The notes: generated by a model from the sequence alone, not told the origin. 64,000 nucleotides of DNA from Planctomycetota bacterium (GCA_022574595.1 JACZRS010000009.1:1-64000), one strand, 5' to 3'; counted from the first letter of the stretch, positions 16,126 to 24,265 are shown. Numbers and translations: made by a program.

Positions 16126-17367
16126 TCACGCGAACTTAACCCTTGCTTTTGTATCATTCTCCTGGCGGTGCATCAGCCAACGAGCAATTTCTTTTCTAAA
16201 TACAGGGTCCTTGCGTGCCACTTCAAACGTCATACCTCTTAGCGCGCTTTGTGAGTCGATGGCCTCTTGTATCTCATTATCAGGCAATTCATCAATCGAA
16301 TCCTCATAGCCGGATAGCATTTCCTGTGCAGTCTCAAACTGAGAATCGCGGTCCCTTTTTTGCTGTTGACGCGCATCAGCAATCGCGTCATCCATCAAGC
16401 CCCCCACATATGCACCATGGTTAGACGTTGCATACCCATTCGAGAGTGAGATGACTTCTCGAACCATCGCTGGAGTAGTCAGCGAATTGTGAGCCAGCTT
16501 GTAAGCTCGTCCAGCATCAACGCCAGCGTTGCACAGTTCAATTTTGATTTCATCAGGTGTTGAGCCAGCCGGCAGTTTGAATCTATCTGTTAGCTGCTCT
16601 TCTCTTTCATCATCATCTGAGCAAAGTCGATCTTGGCACTTGCTCTTGGAAGATGGGAGAGAGATGGAATCTCTTTTGGATGATGATGGTAGTGGTTCAT
16701 TTTGAACCCCCTGCTGGTTCATTTTGAACCCCCTGCTGGTTCGTTTTGAACCCCCTGCCGGTTCATTCTGCACCACTAATGGCTCACCCCCTCTTAGTGG
16801 TTCGTTCTGCACCACTAATAGCTCACCCCCTCTTAGTGGTTCGTTCTGCACCACTAATAGCTCACCCCCTCTTAGTGGTTCGTTCTGCACCACTAATGGC
16901 TCACCCCCTCTTAGTGGTTCGTTCTGCACCACTAATGGCTCACCCTCTCTTAGTGGTTCGTTCTGCACCACTAATAGCTCGCGGATTTTTGGGGCATCGT
17001 TCCGCTGCCATCGTCGAGCTTTATCTGATTTCTTGGCCTCAAACTTATCAAGCTGCCCTCTAAAGCTTGGCACTCCGTATGTATTCGCACACCATCCTCC
17101 GCCATTGCTGAGCTTCACGGCAAAGTGATATTCCATCAGCTTGTTGATATGCCTCCGTAAAGTCGACCTAGAGCAGCCGCACTGATCCTGTAATCGTTCG
17201 CCGCCAACGCAGCCCAATAAAGCATCACATCCATCGCGCGGAGAGTCACAAAGATTTGCGAGCTGCTGTAGGGCGTGGCGTTCGCCGGAACTAAGGCTTT
17301 GGTAATTTGGATCAGATGGAATCCAGCCAGGTATCGAGTTATGCCACATTGCAGATGCCATCTTCAA
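16126..17367 (-). CDS. Winged-helix replication-initiator-like protein with internal repeats
   Basis: A 413-residue protein. The N-terminal 110 residues hold a helix-turn-helix of the type in phage replication proteins (GERHALQQLANLCDSP; LQDQCGCSRSTLRRHINKLM). The middle contains 13-residue repeats (consensus RGGEPLVVQNEPL, five to six copies). The C-terminal 170 residues are helical and resemble helicase-loader-type tails (FETAQEMLSGYEDSID). In lambda-type O genes the origin iterons lie inside the initiator gene; the palindromic DNA repeats at 16694-16982 sit in the same relative position. I infer a replication initiator with its origin in the gene, but no search was made. The ORF stops at 16126. 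Its start overlaps the stop of the small basic gene upstream (17364-17367). Confidence 0.6.
   Translation of the reverse strand: MKMASAMWHNSIPGWIPSDPNYQSLSSGERHALQQLANLCDSPRDGCDALLGCVGGERLQDQCGCSRSTLRRHINKLMEYHFAVKLSNGGGWCANTYGVPSFRGQLDKFEAKKSDKARRWQRNDAPKIRELLVVQNEPLREGEPLVVQNEPLRGGEPLVVQNEPLRGGELLVVQNEPLRGGELLVVQNEPLRGGEPLVVQNEPAGGSKRTSRGFKMNQQGVQNEPLPSSSKRDSISLPSSKSKCQDRLCSDDDEREEQLTDRFKLPAGSTPDEIKIELCNAGVDAGRAYKLAHNSLTTPAMVREVISLSNGYATSNHGAYVGGLMDDAIADARQQQKRDRDSQFETAQEMLSGYEDSIDELPDNEIQEAIDSQSALRGMTFEVARKDPVFRKEIARWLMHRQENDTKARVKFA
16694..16982. repeat. In-gene palindromic iterons (3 x 22 bp, 5.7 x 39 bp), possible origin
   Basis: Three 22-base units from 16694 each begin with the palindrome GGTTCATTTTGAACC (arms GGTTCA/TGAACC; the third unit has G for A). 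From 16760 five full 39-base units and a partial sixth follow. Each carries ACCACTAA and TTAGTGGT as 8-base inverted arms, so arms also face each other across unit borders. Both unit types start with GGTTC. Repeats with internal dyads suggest protein-binding iterons as well as a coding repeat. Confidence 0.85.
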
Positions 17368-17594
17368 TCAACTACCTTTGCATTTGATGACCTGGATACG
17401 GCGGCTTCATCTTTGCCTAGCATCTGCCTAGATTCCGCTATGGGAGCTTTTGATGTTGAGCGTTTTAACTTGGCAGCGCGCCGTTTGTCCTCGCGTATCT
17501 CACGACCAAGAACAGCGAATTCGCGTAACAGTCGAGACGCTGGACTTTGCCATTGAATATTTCTCTTGCGTTTACGATATTTCATCTTCGTCAA
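17364..17594 (-). CDS. Small basic protein, unknown
   Basis: A 76-residue, very basic protein (MKYRKRKRNIQWQ; REDKRRAAKLKRSTSK). Its stop overlaps the start of the replication-like gene (ATGA), and one base separates its start from the stop of the DUF1580 gene, so it belongs to a tightly packed island operon. A DNA-binding accessory role is plausible from the charge and position, but no family is recognised. Confidence 0.55.
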   Translation of the reverse strand: MTKMKYRKRKRNIQWQSPASRLLREFAVLGREIREDKRRAAKLKRSTSKAPIAESRQMLGKDEAAVSRSSNAKVVD

Positions 17595-17595
17595 C

Positions 17596-17958
17596 CTAAA
17601 TTCCCGCCGCTGCTAATCGCTTGTCTGCGTCAGCGATTTCCTTCTCGCGCTGGGCTGCGGTTGGGGCTATCAATGTAGTGTTTTGTGACGGATCATCGAC
17701 GAAGTGTTTTAGATCATCGTCGGCTACAGCTTGAGAAAAGCGACTAATCGCCTCAGCCGATGTATAAATCCGGCCACCTAGGCGAACGTGTTCAAGCCGC
17801 ACCCTTGTTCCCCCCGCGCCCGCTGTCCTAATTCCTTTTCTACACCATCTCCAAATTGCTGAAGGGTGTAGCTTCTTCGGCAACGTTTCGGCAGCTTGGG
17901 ATAGTGTTAGTTTGTCTTCATTTGCGAACATGCGTTTGCCCTCGTAATTTTCTGTCAC
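17596..17958 (-). CDS. DUF1580-family excisionase-like protein
   Basis: A 120-residue protein with LTLSQAAETLPKKLHPSAIW followed by RWCRKGIR, then RLEHVRLGGRIYTSAEAISR. This matches DUF1580, known mostly from planctomycetes and built like a MerR/excisionase-type winged helix: LxxAA...P, RWxxxG, LE, G-x-x-TS. Such proteins near integrases probably act as directionality factors or operon regulators. It is the third gene inward from the integrase, which fits that role. The C-terminal 35 residues are a helical tail with no assigned function. Confidence 0.75.
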   Translation of the reverse strand: MTENYEGKRMFANEDKLTLSQAAETLPKKLHPSAIWRWCRKGIRTAGAGGTRVRLEHVRLGGRIYTSAEAISRFSQAVADDDLKHFVDDPSQNTTLIAPTAAQREKEIADADKRLAAAGI

Positions 17959-18028
17959 CTTACGAGGGTGTCGAACAGCTGTCGCTGATTAGATGAGGAA
18001 AAAGTATAGACAAGTATTCGCGCGAATA

Positions 18029-18814
18029 CTAATCCGCGAGCCTCAGCTCACTTTCCAATGTAAGAGCGAAATAAATCATCCGCTCAATAATGGTCGCACT
18101 GTCTTGGCGCGCGGCAGCAACTTCATCAGGCGATGGCTGCACTTTCCACGCGATCCTGTATCCACCAGGCTGAGTTGAATCGTGTTCCTTGCTCGATGGA
18201 TATTTGATCGTCAAGAGATGTTCGTCCAACGATTGCAGTGGCTTAGGATCTATCTTGAGATGTATATCACACCACCTCACAATCAATAAAGTGAGGTATG
18301 GTGGAATTGGATCGAAACTCCTGGGCGATGGCTCCTCAGGCTGCCAAGGGAAGTTGGGGTCAGGTAATTTGTGTCCTTCGGTGAAACGATAGCCTGTACC
18401 TTTACCCTTGCCAGGGCCGATGAGTTTGTGATTCTTTTTAAGCTCAGGAATAATGCGCCTAGACACGCTAGGTTCTGAAATGTGAGCTTTGGTTGCGATC
18501 CACGCCGCATTCTCACCAGGATGTTCTAAGATTACCTCAGCCACCTTTCTTTGCTTATTACTAAGTTGCGGCGGTTCCTCATCTGGAACGCAAGGTGCAT
18601 CGAGGATTTCCGCCACAGCATCGTTAGCGTACATAATCCAGGCTTCTAGCACCTCAACTAAAATCAGTGGTTCTTGCTCGAAAAGACGTAGTGTGTGCTT
18701 GTTTGGGGAAAGGCGTTTGATTTTCGCTTCAATCGTCTTCTCAGAATGAAAATCAGTCGCTAATGCGCTTACTCTGTCTGTAATTACTTCTTGTGTTTTA
18801 GGCACTGTTCTCAC
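18029..18814 (-). CDS. Winged-helix protein of the mobile island, unknown
   Basis: A 261-residue protein. The middle carries a winged-helix motif (LSNKQRKVAEVILEHPGENA, then WIATKAHISEPSVSRRIIPE), and the N- and C-terminal thirds are helical. It lies between the integrase and the DUF1580 gene on the same strand. The DNA-binding motif and position suggest a regulator of the island or a replication accessory protein; neither can be shown. The C-terminal part (QDSATIIERMIYFALTLESE) is not recognised. Confidence 0.55.
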   Translation of the reverse strand: MRTVPKTQEVITDRVSALATDFHSEKTIEAKIKRLSPNKHTLRLFEQEPLILVEVLEAWIMYANDAVAEILDAPCVPDEEPPQLSNKQRKVAEVILEHPGENAAWIATKAHISEPSVSRRIIPELKKNHKLIGPGKGKGTGYRFTEGHKLPDPNFPWQPEEPSPRSFDPIPPYLTLLIVRWCDIHLKIDPKPLQSLDEHLLTIKYPSSKEHDSTQPGGYRIAWKVQPSPDEVAAARQDSATIIERMIYFALTLESELRLAD

Positions 18815-18923
18815 CTTATGTAGCCGGGCTGGCTGGCCGTGGGGTCGGTCGGTGAGAGATGAATCCGCACCGCACGGCAGCCATTCAAGCGGGGATCAAG
18901 CCGCTTGCCCGTCTGTTATATGT

Positions 18924-20087
18924 TTACCCGATTTTCGCGGCAACGTCCACTGCTTTGGCTTCATCACGCTCTGCATAGAGCTGAGTTACATCAGCTTTAG
19001 AATGTCCAAGCATAATCTGAGCCATTTCAACTCCAAATTGTTTGCGCAAAGATGTACCCGCGCTATGTCTCAACCGATGTGGAGTCCATATATCGACACT
19101 TGCAGCCTCACAGCCTCGCCTGATTGCTTGCCTGTATGTGCAAGTGGTGTAGCAATCGCCCATTACACGCTTGGTTTTCCGTGGCGTTTGGGCTTGTCCT
19201 GGGCGGCGGTGCGACTTTGCATCCTTCGATCTTCGCTCTGCGTGAGCTTCGCGCGGAGAAAACAAGTAAGTATCAACAGCGCGATCAGGTATGAACTTTT
19301 GGATTATGCTTTGCGCTTGAGGGCCGAAGTAGATAATCCGTTTCCGACCACGATACGCTGTTTTGTGATCCTTCAGTTCAGCCTGCCAGACCTTTTCGCT
19401 CATATCCAGGTCGATGAGCCGAAGTTTGACTAACTCGCCAGCACGCGCGCCTGTGAGCAGTTGGAGTTGAATTAGCGACCACACCTGGCTTGAGACGAAC
19501 GGCTTGACCGCATCAACATGCGCTTCAGGCACAGGTAGGATTGGATCAGTTTCGCGTGCTTCAGAGCGACCAGCCCGCAGTGGTGCAAGTGTTCCAAGTG
19601 CTGTTATTACGGTGCCTGGGATAAGTTCCTCGGACGCGCCCCAGCGAAACACACTGCGTATCAAGCTCACTATCTTATTCAAGACACCACGGCTTACGCC
19701 CTTCTCGAGCTGTGCCTGGCGAATAGCTTTGAGTGCCAGTGGGCCAAACTCAACGGCTCGAACCGTTCCGTACATTCGCTTGAGAGGCTTCAGAGCGAGT
19801 TTGTAGCAACTGATTTGGGAGGTAGGTGACCTATCGGGTTTGCGGTAATAAGCATCTGCATGAAGCCAGAATCTATCTATCAACTCAGTGACAGTGATCT
19901 GGTTCACATCGACCGTGGGCCGCCTGTTATTGAGCATCCATTCCGATACGGCTCGGTCATATTTGAGTCGCGTTTCGGGATCATCGTATCGACCAAGATA
20001 CTTCCGCTTGCCGTTCAATTCTACGAAACCGCGGCCACTTGATGGGTGCAGTCTCAACGATGGGATTTGCTTTGTTCGCTTCGTCAT
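18924..20087 (-). CDS. Tyrosine recombinase (integrase)
   Basis: A 387-residue site-specific recombinase. The N-terminal arm-binding part includes GRGFVELNGKRKYLGRYDDP, then a SAM-like core-binding domain, then the catalytic domain. The active-site residues are visible: Arg in LLTGARAGELVKL, Lys near ELKDHKTAYRG, His-x-x-Arg in PHRLRHSAGTS, His in IMLGHSKADV and the nucleophile Tyr in VTQLYAERD. The 3' end of tRNA-Val lies 115 bases upstream of its start, the usual relation for an integrase using a tRNA as attB. It is the first gene of the minus-strand island. Confidence 0.93.
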   Translation of the reverse strand: MTKRTKQIPSLRLHPSSGRGFVELNGKRKYLGRYDDPETRLKYDRAVSEWMLNNRRPTVDVNQITVTELIDRFWLHADAYYRKPDRSPTSQISCYKLALKPLKRMYGTVRAVEFGPLALKAIRQAQLEKGVSRGVLNKIVSLIRSVFRWGASEELIPGTVITALGTLAPLRAGRSEARETDPILPVPEAHVDAVKPFVSSQVWSLIQLQLLTGARAGELVKLRLIDLDMSEKVWQAELKDHKTAYRGRKRIIYFGPQAQSIIQKFIPDRAVDTYLFSPREAHAERRSKDAKSHRRPGQAQTPRKTKRVMGDCYTTCTYRQAIRRGCEAASVDIWTPHRLRHSAGTSLRKQFGVEMAQIMLGHSKADVTQLYAERDEAKAVDVAAKIG

Positions 20088-20201
20088 TAGCGGGCCTCCA
20101 TTGCTTGTTCGCGGATAAATTATCCGTGAATGCTTTGGGTTTTGCCGCGCCGCTTGAAGCGGGTATTCGTGTAAGTCACGAATTCAGCGAGTGTTACGAA
20201 A

Positions 20202-20275
20202 TGGGCCGTACTGGACTCGAACCAGTGACCCCCTGCGTGTCGAGCAGGTGCTCTAGCCAACTGAGCTAACGGCCC
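20202..20275 (-). tRNA. tRNA-Val (anticodon GAC)
   Basis: The minus strand folds as a full cloverleaf: acceptor GGGCCGT/ACGGCCC with discriminator A, D arm GCTC/GAGC, anticodon stem CCTGC/GCAGG, loop TCGACAC, variable loop GGGTC, T arm ACTGG/CCAGT with loop TTCGAGT. The anticodon in positions 34-36 is GAC (valine). Position 33 is C instead of the nearly universal U. CCA is not encoded. It lies beside the integrase and is the probable attachment site of the island. Confidence 0.88.
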
Positions 20276-20492
20276 GGAGTGTTCCGGGTTTAGGCCAGCC
20301 ATACCCAGGTGGGTCTGGCTTGTGAAAAGGATTATCCCTGTAAGTGGTGGTTTGGCAAGTCAGTCGGCGTTTTTCTGCTTCAGGTAGACATGCATCTCAT
20401 TTATTCGCACTTTTAGAGGATTAACTCGGCGAAATAATAAACCCCAGCTGGAATGTCACTGCTATTGCGGGCTGTGAATTGGAAGCCGAAAA

Positions 20493-20993
20493 CTAGTTGT
20501 TGCGCCTTCGTCTCTTTCCAATTAAGCCTGCGACGACAAGAAGTGTAAACGCGCCTGGTGCTGGGATAAGGGTAATCTTACCGCGAATTTCTCCGCCCGG
20601 AAAATCAACCGAATGGACGTTGATATACAATCCATGATTAAAGAGGGAGGTGACTTGGTCGCCTGTGAGTTCTCCGCCACCACTCAATTCTCCTGAGATT
20701 CCGCCCGTATGCATGAGGGTAATAATGACTGGTCCGTTTATACCGCTAGGAGCTTGATGAATGTGTGATGCGGTAATGTCACTCAGCAGATCTTCATAAA
20801 AGCCCGATGTAATCACCAGGAAGTTTGTGGTGTCGTCAAAGGTCAGCAACACACTACCGAATCCTAATGAATCGTTGGGCGGCACTTGCTGCATGCCGTC
20901 CAAAGTCACCTCGAAGAATAAAAGACTAGCCGAGGCGTTAAACGACAAAACACAGAATAAAGAAGCTATTACAAATCCGGTGAACTTATTCAT
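20493..20993 (-). CDS. Secreted CHRD-domain protein with PEP-CTERM-like tail
   Basis: A 166-residue exported protein. Signal peptide (VIASLFCVLSFNASASLLFF), then a CHRD domain (FEVTLDGMQQVPPNDSLGFG; SHIHQAPSGINGPVIITL; VHSVDFPGGEIRGKI), then a C-terminal sorting tail of PEP-CTERM type: PAPG, hydrophobic LLVVAGLIG, RRRR. CHRD domains bind or scaffold extracellular ligands in several bacteria; the exact role is unknown. The frame is open to 21062, but AGGAG eight bases before the ATG at 20993 fixes the start. It lies just outside the island and is probably core genome. Confidence 0.85.
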   Translation of the reverse strand: MNKFTGFVIASLFCVLSFNASASLLFFEVTLDGMQQVPPNDSLGFGSVLLTFDDTTNFLVITSGFYEDLLSDITASHIHQAPSGINGPVIITLMHTGGISGELSGGGELTGDQVTSLFNHGLYINVHSVDFPGGEIRGKITLIPAPGAFTLLVVAGLIGKRRRRNN

Positions 20994-21281
20994 TCGAAAT
21001 TCTCCTAAGCGTTCAACCCAGCCTTGCTGATAACAGAAATTATGGACTGTTCGGATGCACAAACTGATAAGTGGTCTTTCTCCTCAGGCCATCAGCCTGG
21101 GTACTCACTTTTCTTCTGAACTCAATATAGGGGGAATCAAATATCAAAAGCAAGGGAAAAATATAAAAAAGCCCTTACGGACCGGTCAGATGGCTTTTTT
21201 CTGCTTGAAGTCGATTTATGCCATCATTTATTCGTTTGGTCTGCAAGAGCTTTACTCAGTGCGGGCGATGTGTTTAGAACC

Positions 21282-21312
21282 GCCCTGGGTGAATTCACCC
21301 AGGGCTAAATGG
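21282..21312. repeat. Single REP hairpin (family 1)
   Basis: GCCCTGGGTG-AATT-CACCCAGGGC (21282-21305) is followed by TAAATGG. It is the same type as the REPIN arms at 22688, 23593 and 24244. On the minus strand it supplies the end of the adjacent zinc-ribbon gene: the tail SPPFSPG and the TGA stop lie inside the hairpin. Confidence 0.85.
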
Positions 21313-21990
21313 TGGAGAAAGCTTCGTTCCACATTCGGGGCAGACAATATGATCAGTACCGCGCAGGTCGTAACCGCACTGGATGCACAGGCCGCGCTTG
21401 CGGCGGATGGTGCGGCGAAGTTGCCATGGTGCTACCAGAAGTAACCATAATGTTGCAGCATAAAGTAGCATGTTCGCAACAAAACCTGGAATAATCGGCC
21501 TGATCGGAAGCATTTTGTAAGGCAGGGGTTCGCCTGGAGGTTCTTCAAAAACTTTGATCCCAGTGACAATAGCAAATGTGTTATCGCGATTTCGTACGCC
21601 AGGCGATTCTTCAACATTCTTTCTTACGATGGAAAGTCCGCTGCGCAGCGGCCAGCCATATGCGTATTCAAGTGTCCACGGGCCTAGAGGATCGTCAAAG
21701 ACATTGGATTCAGGTCGATATCGAGTGACGCTCCAGTAAGGGATCATCTCAGGGAGATATGTGGGTGATCGTTCACCCCACATCTCATTATTTGGAGTGA
21801 CTGAGATTCGTGTAACGCCCGTACCAGAAGTTACACCTACCAACCAACGTGGCTGAGTTGTATGCGATAAATACTGATTTGATGAACCCGCTGAAATGCG
21901 GCCCTTGATTGCAAATCCCCACGCGATGGCAACGTTAATTATCGCGCCGAGGAAGAGGAACAATGCGAGTTTGAACAAACAACGTTTCAT
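21295..21990 (-). CDS. Zinc-ribbon membrane protein, paralogue 1
   Basis: A 231-residue protein with an N-terminal membrane helix (LFKLALFLFLGAIINVAIAW), an extracytoplasmic middle, a second helix (MLLYAATLWLLLVAPWQLRR) and a C-terminal cytoplasmic zinc ribbon, CIQCGYDLRG...CPECG (two CxxC pairs). It is closely related to the genes at 22000 and 22846. Proteins of this layout are common in planctomycetes and have no known function. The last residues (SPPFSPG) and the stop codon come from a REP hairpin, so the natural end may have been replaced. Confidence 0.8.
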   Translation of the reverse strand: MKRCLFKLALFLFLGAIINVAIAWGFAIKGRISAGSSNQYLSHTTQPRWLVGVTSGTGVTRISVTPNNEMWGERSPTYLPEMIPYWSVTRYRPESNVFDDPLGPWTLEYAYGWPLRSGLSIVRKNVEESPGVRNRDNTFAIVTGIKVFEEPPGEPLPYKMLPIRPIIPGFVANMLLYAATLWLLLVAPWQLRRTIRRKRGLCIQCGYDLRGTDHIVCPECGTKLSPPFSPG

Positions 21991-21999
21991 AGCTTCATT

Positions 22000-22638
22000 C
22001 TACGCCTCAACTTCACTCCCCCAACCGCATTCCGGGCAACGATTCGGAGTTTCTCTTAGGTCGTATCCACACTTGATGCAAAGTCCTGGCTTGCGGCGTA
22101 AGATGCGGTATAGAATGAACGGAATTGACCACAACGTCCATACAACAAGCGCATACAGAATCGTGTTAATCGCAAAGCCAGGCCAAATGGGTTGCAGAGG
22201 CAACCAACTCCAGGGCGTTGTTGACGAGAGTGCCCAGGATGGTAGTGGAAAGGATGCGTCGTAGACAACTCGATCATTTTTTCCTAATGGCCATTCCCAG
22301 CTACTCCATAGCGCGCCCTCAATACATCTACCCGGCCAGCCCACGCTGTGATGGCAAAGGAGATTGGTCCTGTAGGGATCCCTCGCAATTAACAACACTA
22401 TCCTTTGGCTTGATCCAATACCCTCGAACATATATTCCCCACTCACCTTAGGGTCTTTAAGGAAGCCATCAGGTGCCTGATCAGCCCACAATACTAAGTG
22501 CTGCGACGAGGGTGAGTCGAGGATGGGGAGAACAAGCCACTTAAGGCCCGGCGAAGCAACAAACCCCCACGCCACGGCGACATTTACTATCGCACCCAGG
22601 AAAAGAAACAATGATATTTTGAACAGGCGGCGTTTCAC
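22000..22638 (-). CDS. Zinc-ribbon membrane protein, paralogue 2
   Basis: 212 residues with the same plan: helix 1 (LFKISLFLFLGAIVNVAVAW), a variable middle, helix 2 (INTILYALVVWTLW) and a zinc ribbon GLCIKCGYDLRE...CPECGWG. It is 9 bases upstream of paralogue 1, so the two are co-transcribed. The variable middle shares almost nothing with the paralogues, which suggests selection for a new binding surface while the membrane and zinc parts are kept. Confidence 0.8.
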   Translation of the reverse strand: MKRRLFKISLFLFLGAIVNVAVAWGFVASPGLKWLVLPILDSPSSQHLVLWADQAPDGFLKDPKVSGEYMFEGIGSSQRIVLLIARDPYRTNLLCHHSVGWPGRCIEGALWSSWEWPLGKNDRVVYDASFPLPSWALSSTTPWSWLPLQPIWPGFAINTILYALVVWTLWSIPFILYRILRRKPGLCIKCGYDLRETPNRCPECGWGSEVEA

Positions 22639-22687
22639 GGCAATTAAGTATATACCAACGATATATCATTTGGACTGGAAATGGATT

Positions 22688-22855
22688 CCCCCATTTAGCC
22701 CGCCGTGAATACACGGCGGGCGAGGACGTACAAATTCCCGATAACGTACCCGAGCGCAGAAGACGTTGGTATGCGGTGGTTTATTTTGGAATCGATCGCA
22801 ACAATAATTACGGGCGCACTTCGCCCCGGGTGTATTCACCCGGGGCTAAATGGTG
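22688..22855. repeat. REPIN family 1, copy R1
   Basis: Two REP hairpins face each other: GCCCGCCGTG-AATA-CACGGCGGGC (22698-22721) and GCCCCGGGTG-TATT-CACCCGGGGC (22823-22846). Each is headed by CCATTTAGC when read from outside. The 100-base spacer (starting GAGGACGTACAAATTCCCG) is identical to that of copy R2 over almost its whole length. Confidence 0.92.
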
Positions 22856-23541
22856 GAGATATTTTCGTTTCCACATTCCGGACAGGTAGCGTGATCAGTA
22901 CCGCGCAGATCGTAACCACACTTGATGCAGAGGCCGCGCTTGCGACGTAAGTATCGTCGCAGTTGGAATGGTACAAAAGGTAACCAAAGAATCGCAGCAT
23001 AGAAAATCGTGTTTAGTATAAAGCCTAGCCAGATGGGGCGTGTGGGAAGTGCGCGTGGCACGAAGTCATCCCACGAACAAAATTGGTAAATATAGCCTTC
23101 GCTGCCATAAGTGGGTGGCGAATCACCCGGATCAACTTTATACCAATGACTCCATAAGCTTCTGGCAGGCCAACCATAACTATGAATCCATCTTCTCTCT
23201 AAGACAAGTGAATCTGGTTCGCTATCAACTATCCTCTTAAATTTTTCGCTTAACTCCCCTAAGTCCGACCAAGATGGCACAAGTTCTTCTGGTGCTGCAC
23301 CGTGACTATTGATATCAAGCGGCTCTTTCCTCCAACCCCGTGTACTCCAGTATAATGTTGTGCCTGGTGCATTTAATTGCACTAATTCCCAGGTATATTG
23401 GCCTGATTTTCGGAATCCGACTTCCGGCAAAGGATCGAACTTTTCTGGATTGATCCAAGCCGCGCAGGCCCATGCGATTGCAATGTTTAATATTGCACCG
23501 AGGACGAGGAAGATGATTAATTTAGTAATAATCAGTTTCAC
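22846..23541 (-). CDS. Zinc-ribbon membrane protein, paralogue 3
   Basis: 231 residues: helix 1 (IIFLVLGAILNIAIAWACAA), an extracytoplasmic domain with many Trp and Pro residues, helix 2 (ILNTIFYAAILWLPFVPFQL) and the zinc ribbon GLCIKCGYDLRGTDH...CPECGNE. The stop codon TAG lies in the ATTTAG head of the REPIN R1 arm. The region before its start (CAATTCAGTATATACCGACG) resembles the region before paralogue 2, so gene plus upstream region were duplicated together. Confidence 0.8.
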   Translation of the reverse strand: MKLIITKLIIFLVLGAILNIAIAWACAAWINPEKFDPLPEVGFRKSGQYTWELVQLNAPGTTLYWSTRGWRKEPLDINSHGAAPEELVPSWSDLGELSEKFKRIVDSEPDSLVLERRWIHSYGWPARSLWSHWYKVDPGDSPPTYGSEGYIYQFCSWDDFVPRALPTRPIWLGFILNTIFYAAILWLPFVPFQLRRYLRRKRGLCIKCGYDLRGTDHATCPECGNENISTI

Positions 23542-23592
23542 GGCAATTCAGTATATACCGACGATATAATATTTGGTACGGAAATTGATTCA

Positions 23593-23757
23593 CCCCCATT
23601 TAGCCCGCCGTGAATACACGGCGGGCGAGGACGTACAAATTCCCGATAACGTACCCGAGCGCAGAAGACGTTGGTATGCGGTGGTTTATTTTGGAATCGA
23701 TCGCAACAATAATTACGGGCGCACTTCGCCCCGGGTGTATTCACCCGGGGCTAATTG
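23593..23757. repeat. REPIN family 1, copy R2
   Basis: The arms are at 23603-23626 and 23728-23751 with the same hairpins and the same spacer as R1. It lies immediately upstream of the RAYT gene, which begins 17 bases after it. Confidence 0.92.
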
Positions 23758-23773
23758 GGGTAGGATCTGGGGT

Positions 23774-24265
23774 ATGGCAAATTCCTTGGGCATTATGATT
23801 ACAATGACAACGTATGGAACTTGGCTGCGTGGCGATCAGCGCGGTTGGGTTGATAATGGACAAATCCTGCCGGCAAATCCAATTATTGAAGAAGCAGATC
23901 GAAAGCGTATGAAACACCCCTTGTTTCTTTTTGAAGAAGGTCAATTTTATGAGGTGGGTGATTTTATTGGTAAATCACTTACTGAAAGACTGAATTTGAG
24001 AGTATGGGCGCTAGCCGTACAAAGCTGGCATGTGCATTTGTTGATCGGCGCTACTACACATTCTGTTGCGGATGTTGTGAAATGTACCAAGGATTCTGTG
24101 CGATGGGGGCTTCGCCCCAACAGACCGATTTGGACTGAGGGTTATGATAAACGCTTTTGTTTTGATGAGAAAACGCTTTGGAACCGAATCCATTACATCG
24201 AAAAACATAACGCGAACTGCAAATCATGGCCATTCATCGAATCACCCCCATTTAGCCCGCCGTGA
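23774..24265 (+). CDS. REP-associated tyrosine transposase (RAYT), family 1
   Basis: A 163-residue Y1-type (IS200-like) transposase. TTYGTWLRGDQRGWVD marks the N-terminus seen in planctomycete RAYTs. The metal-binding motif is SWHVHLLIG (H-x-H), and the nucleophile is probably Tyr in HYIEKHN near residue 144. The enzyme is expected to nick and move single-stranded REP/REPIN DNA. It is flanked by REPIN copies R2 and R3, its cognate substrates. ATG 23774 was chosen because upstream codons translate REPIN sequence. Its tail SPPFSPP and TGA stop lie in the R3 hairpin. Confidence 0.85.
   Translation: MANSLGIMITMTTYGTWLRGDQRGWVDNGQILPANPIIEEADRKRMKHPLFLFEEGQFYEVGDFIGKSLTERLNLRVWALAVQSWHVHLLIGATTHSVADVVKCTKDSVRWGLRPNRPIWTEGYDKRFCFDEKTLWNRIHYIEKHNANCKSWPFIESPPFSPP

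Noticed and set aside
16694-16982. CRISPR array
   Set aside because: Units are directly adjacent without variable spacers and lie in frame inside a coding gene.
16724-17128. Plus-strand ORF with repeated SGSFCTTN units
   Set aside because: It is the reverse reading of the iterons in the replication-like gene; it has no ribosome binding site, and the minus-strand gene has start/stop overlaps on both sides.
14421-18814. A complete prophage
   Set aside because: No large terminase, portal, capsid, tail or lysis gene is visible, and the genes left of the small terminase are defence and accessory genes.
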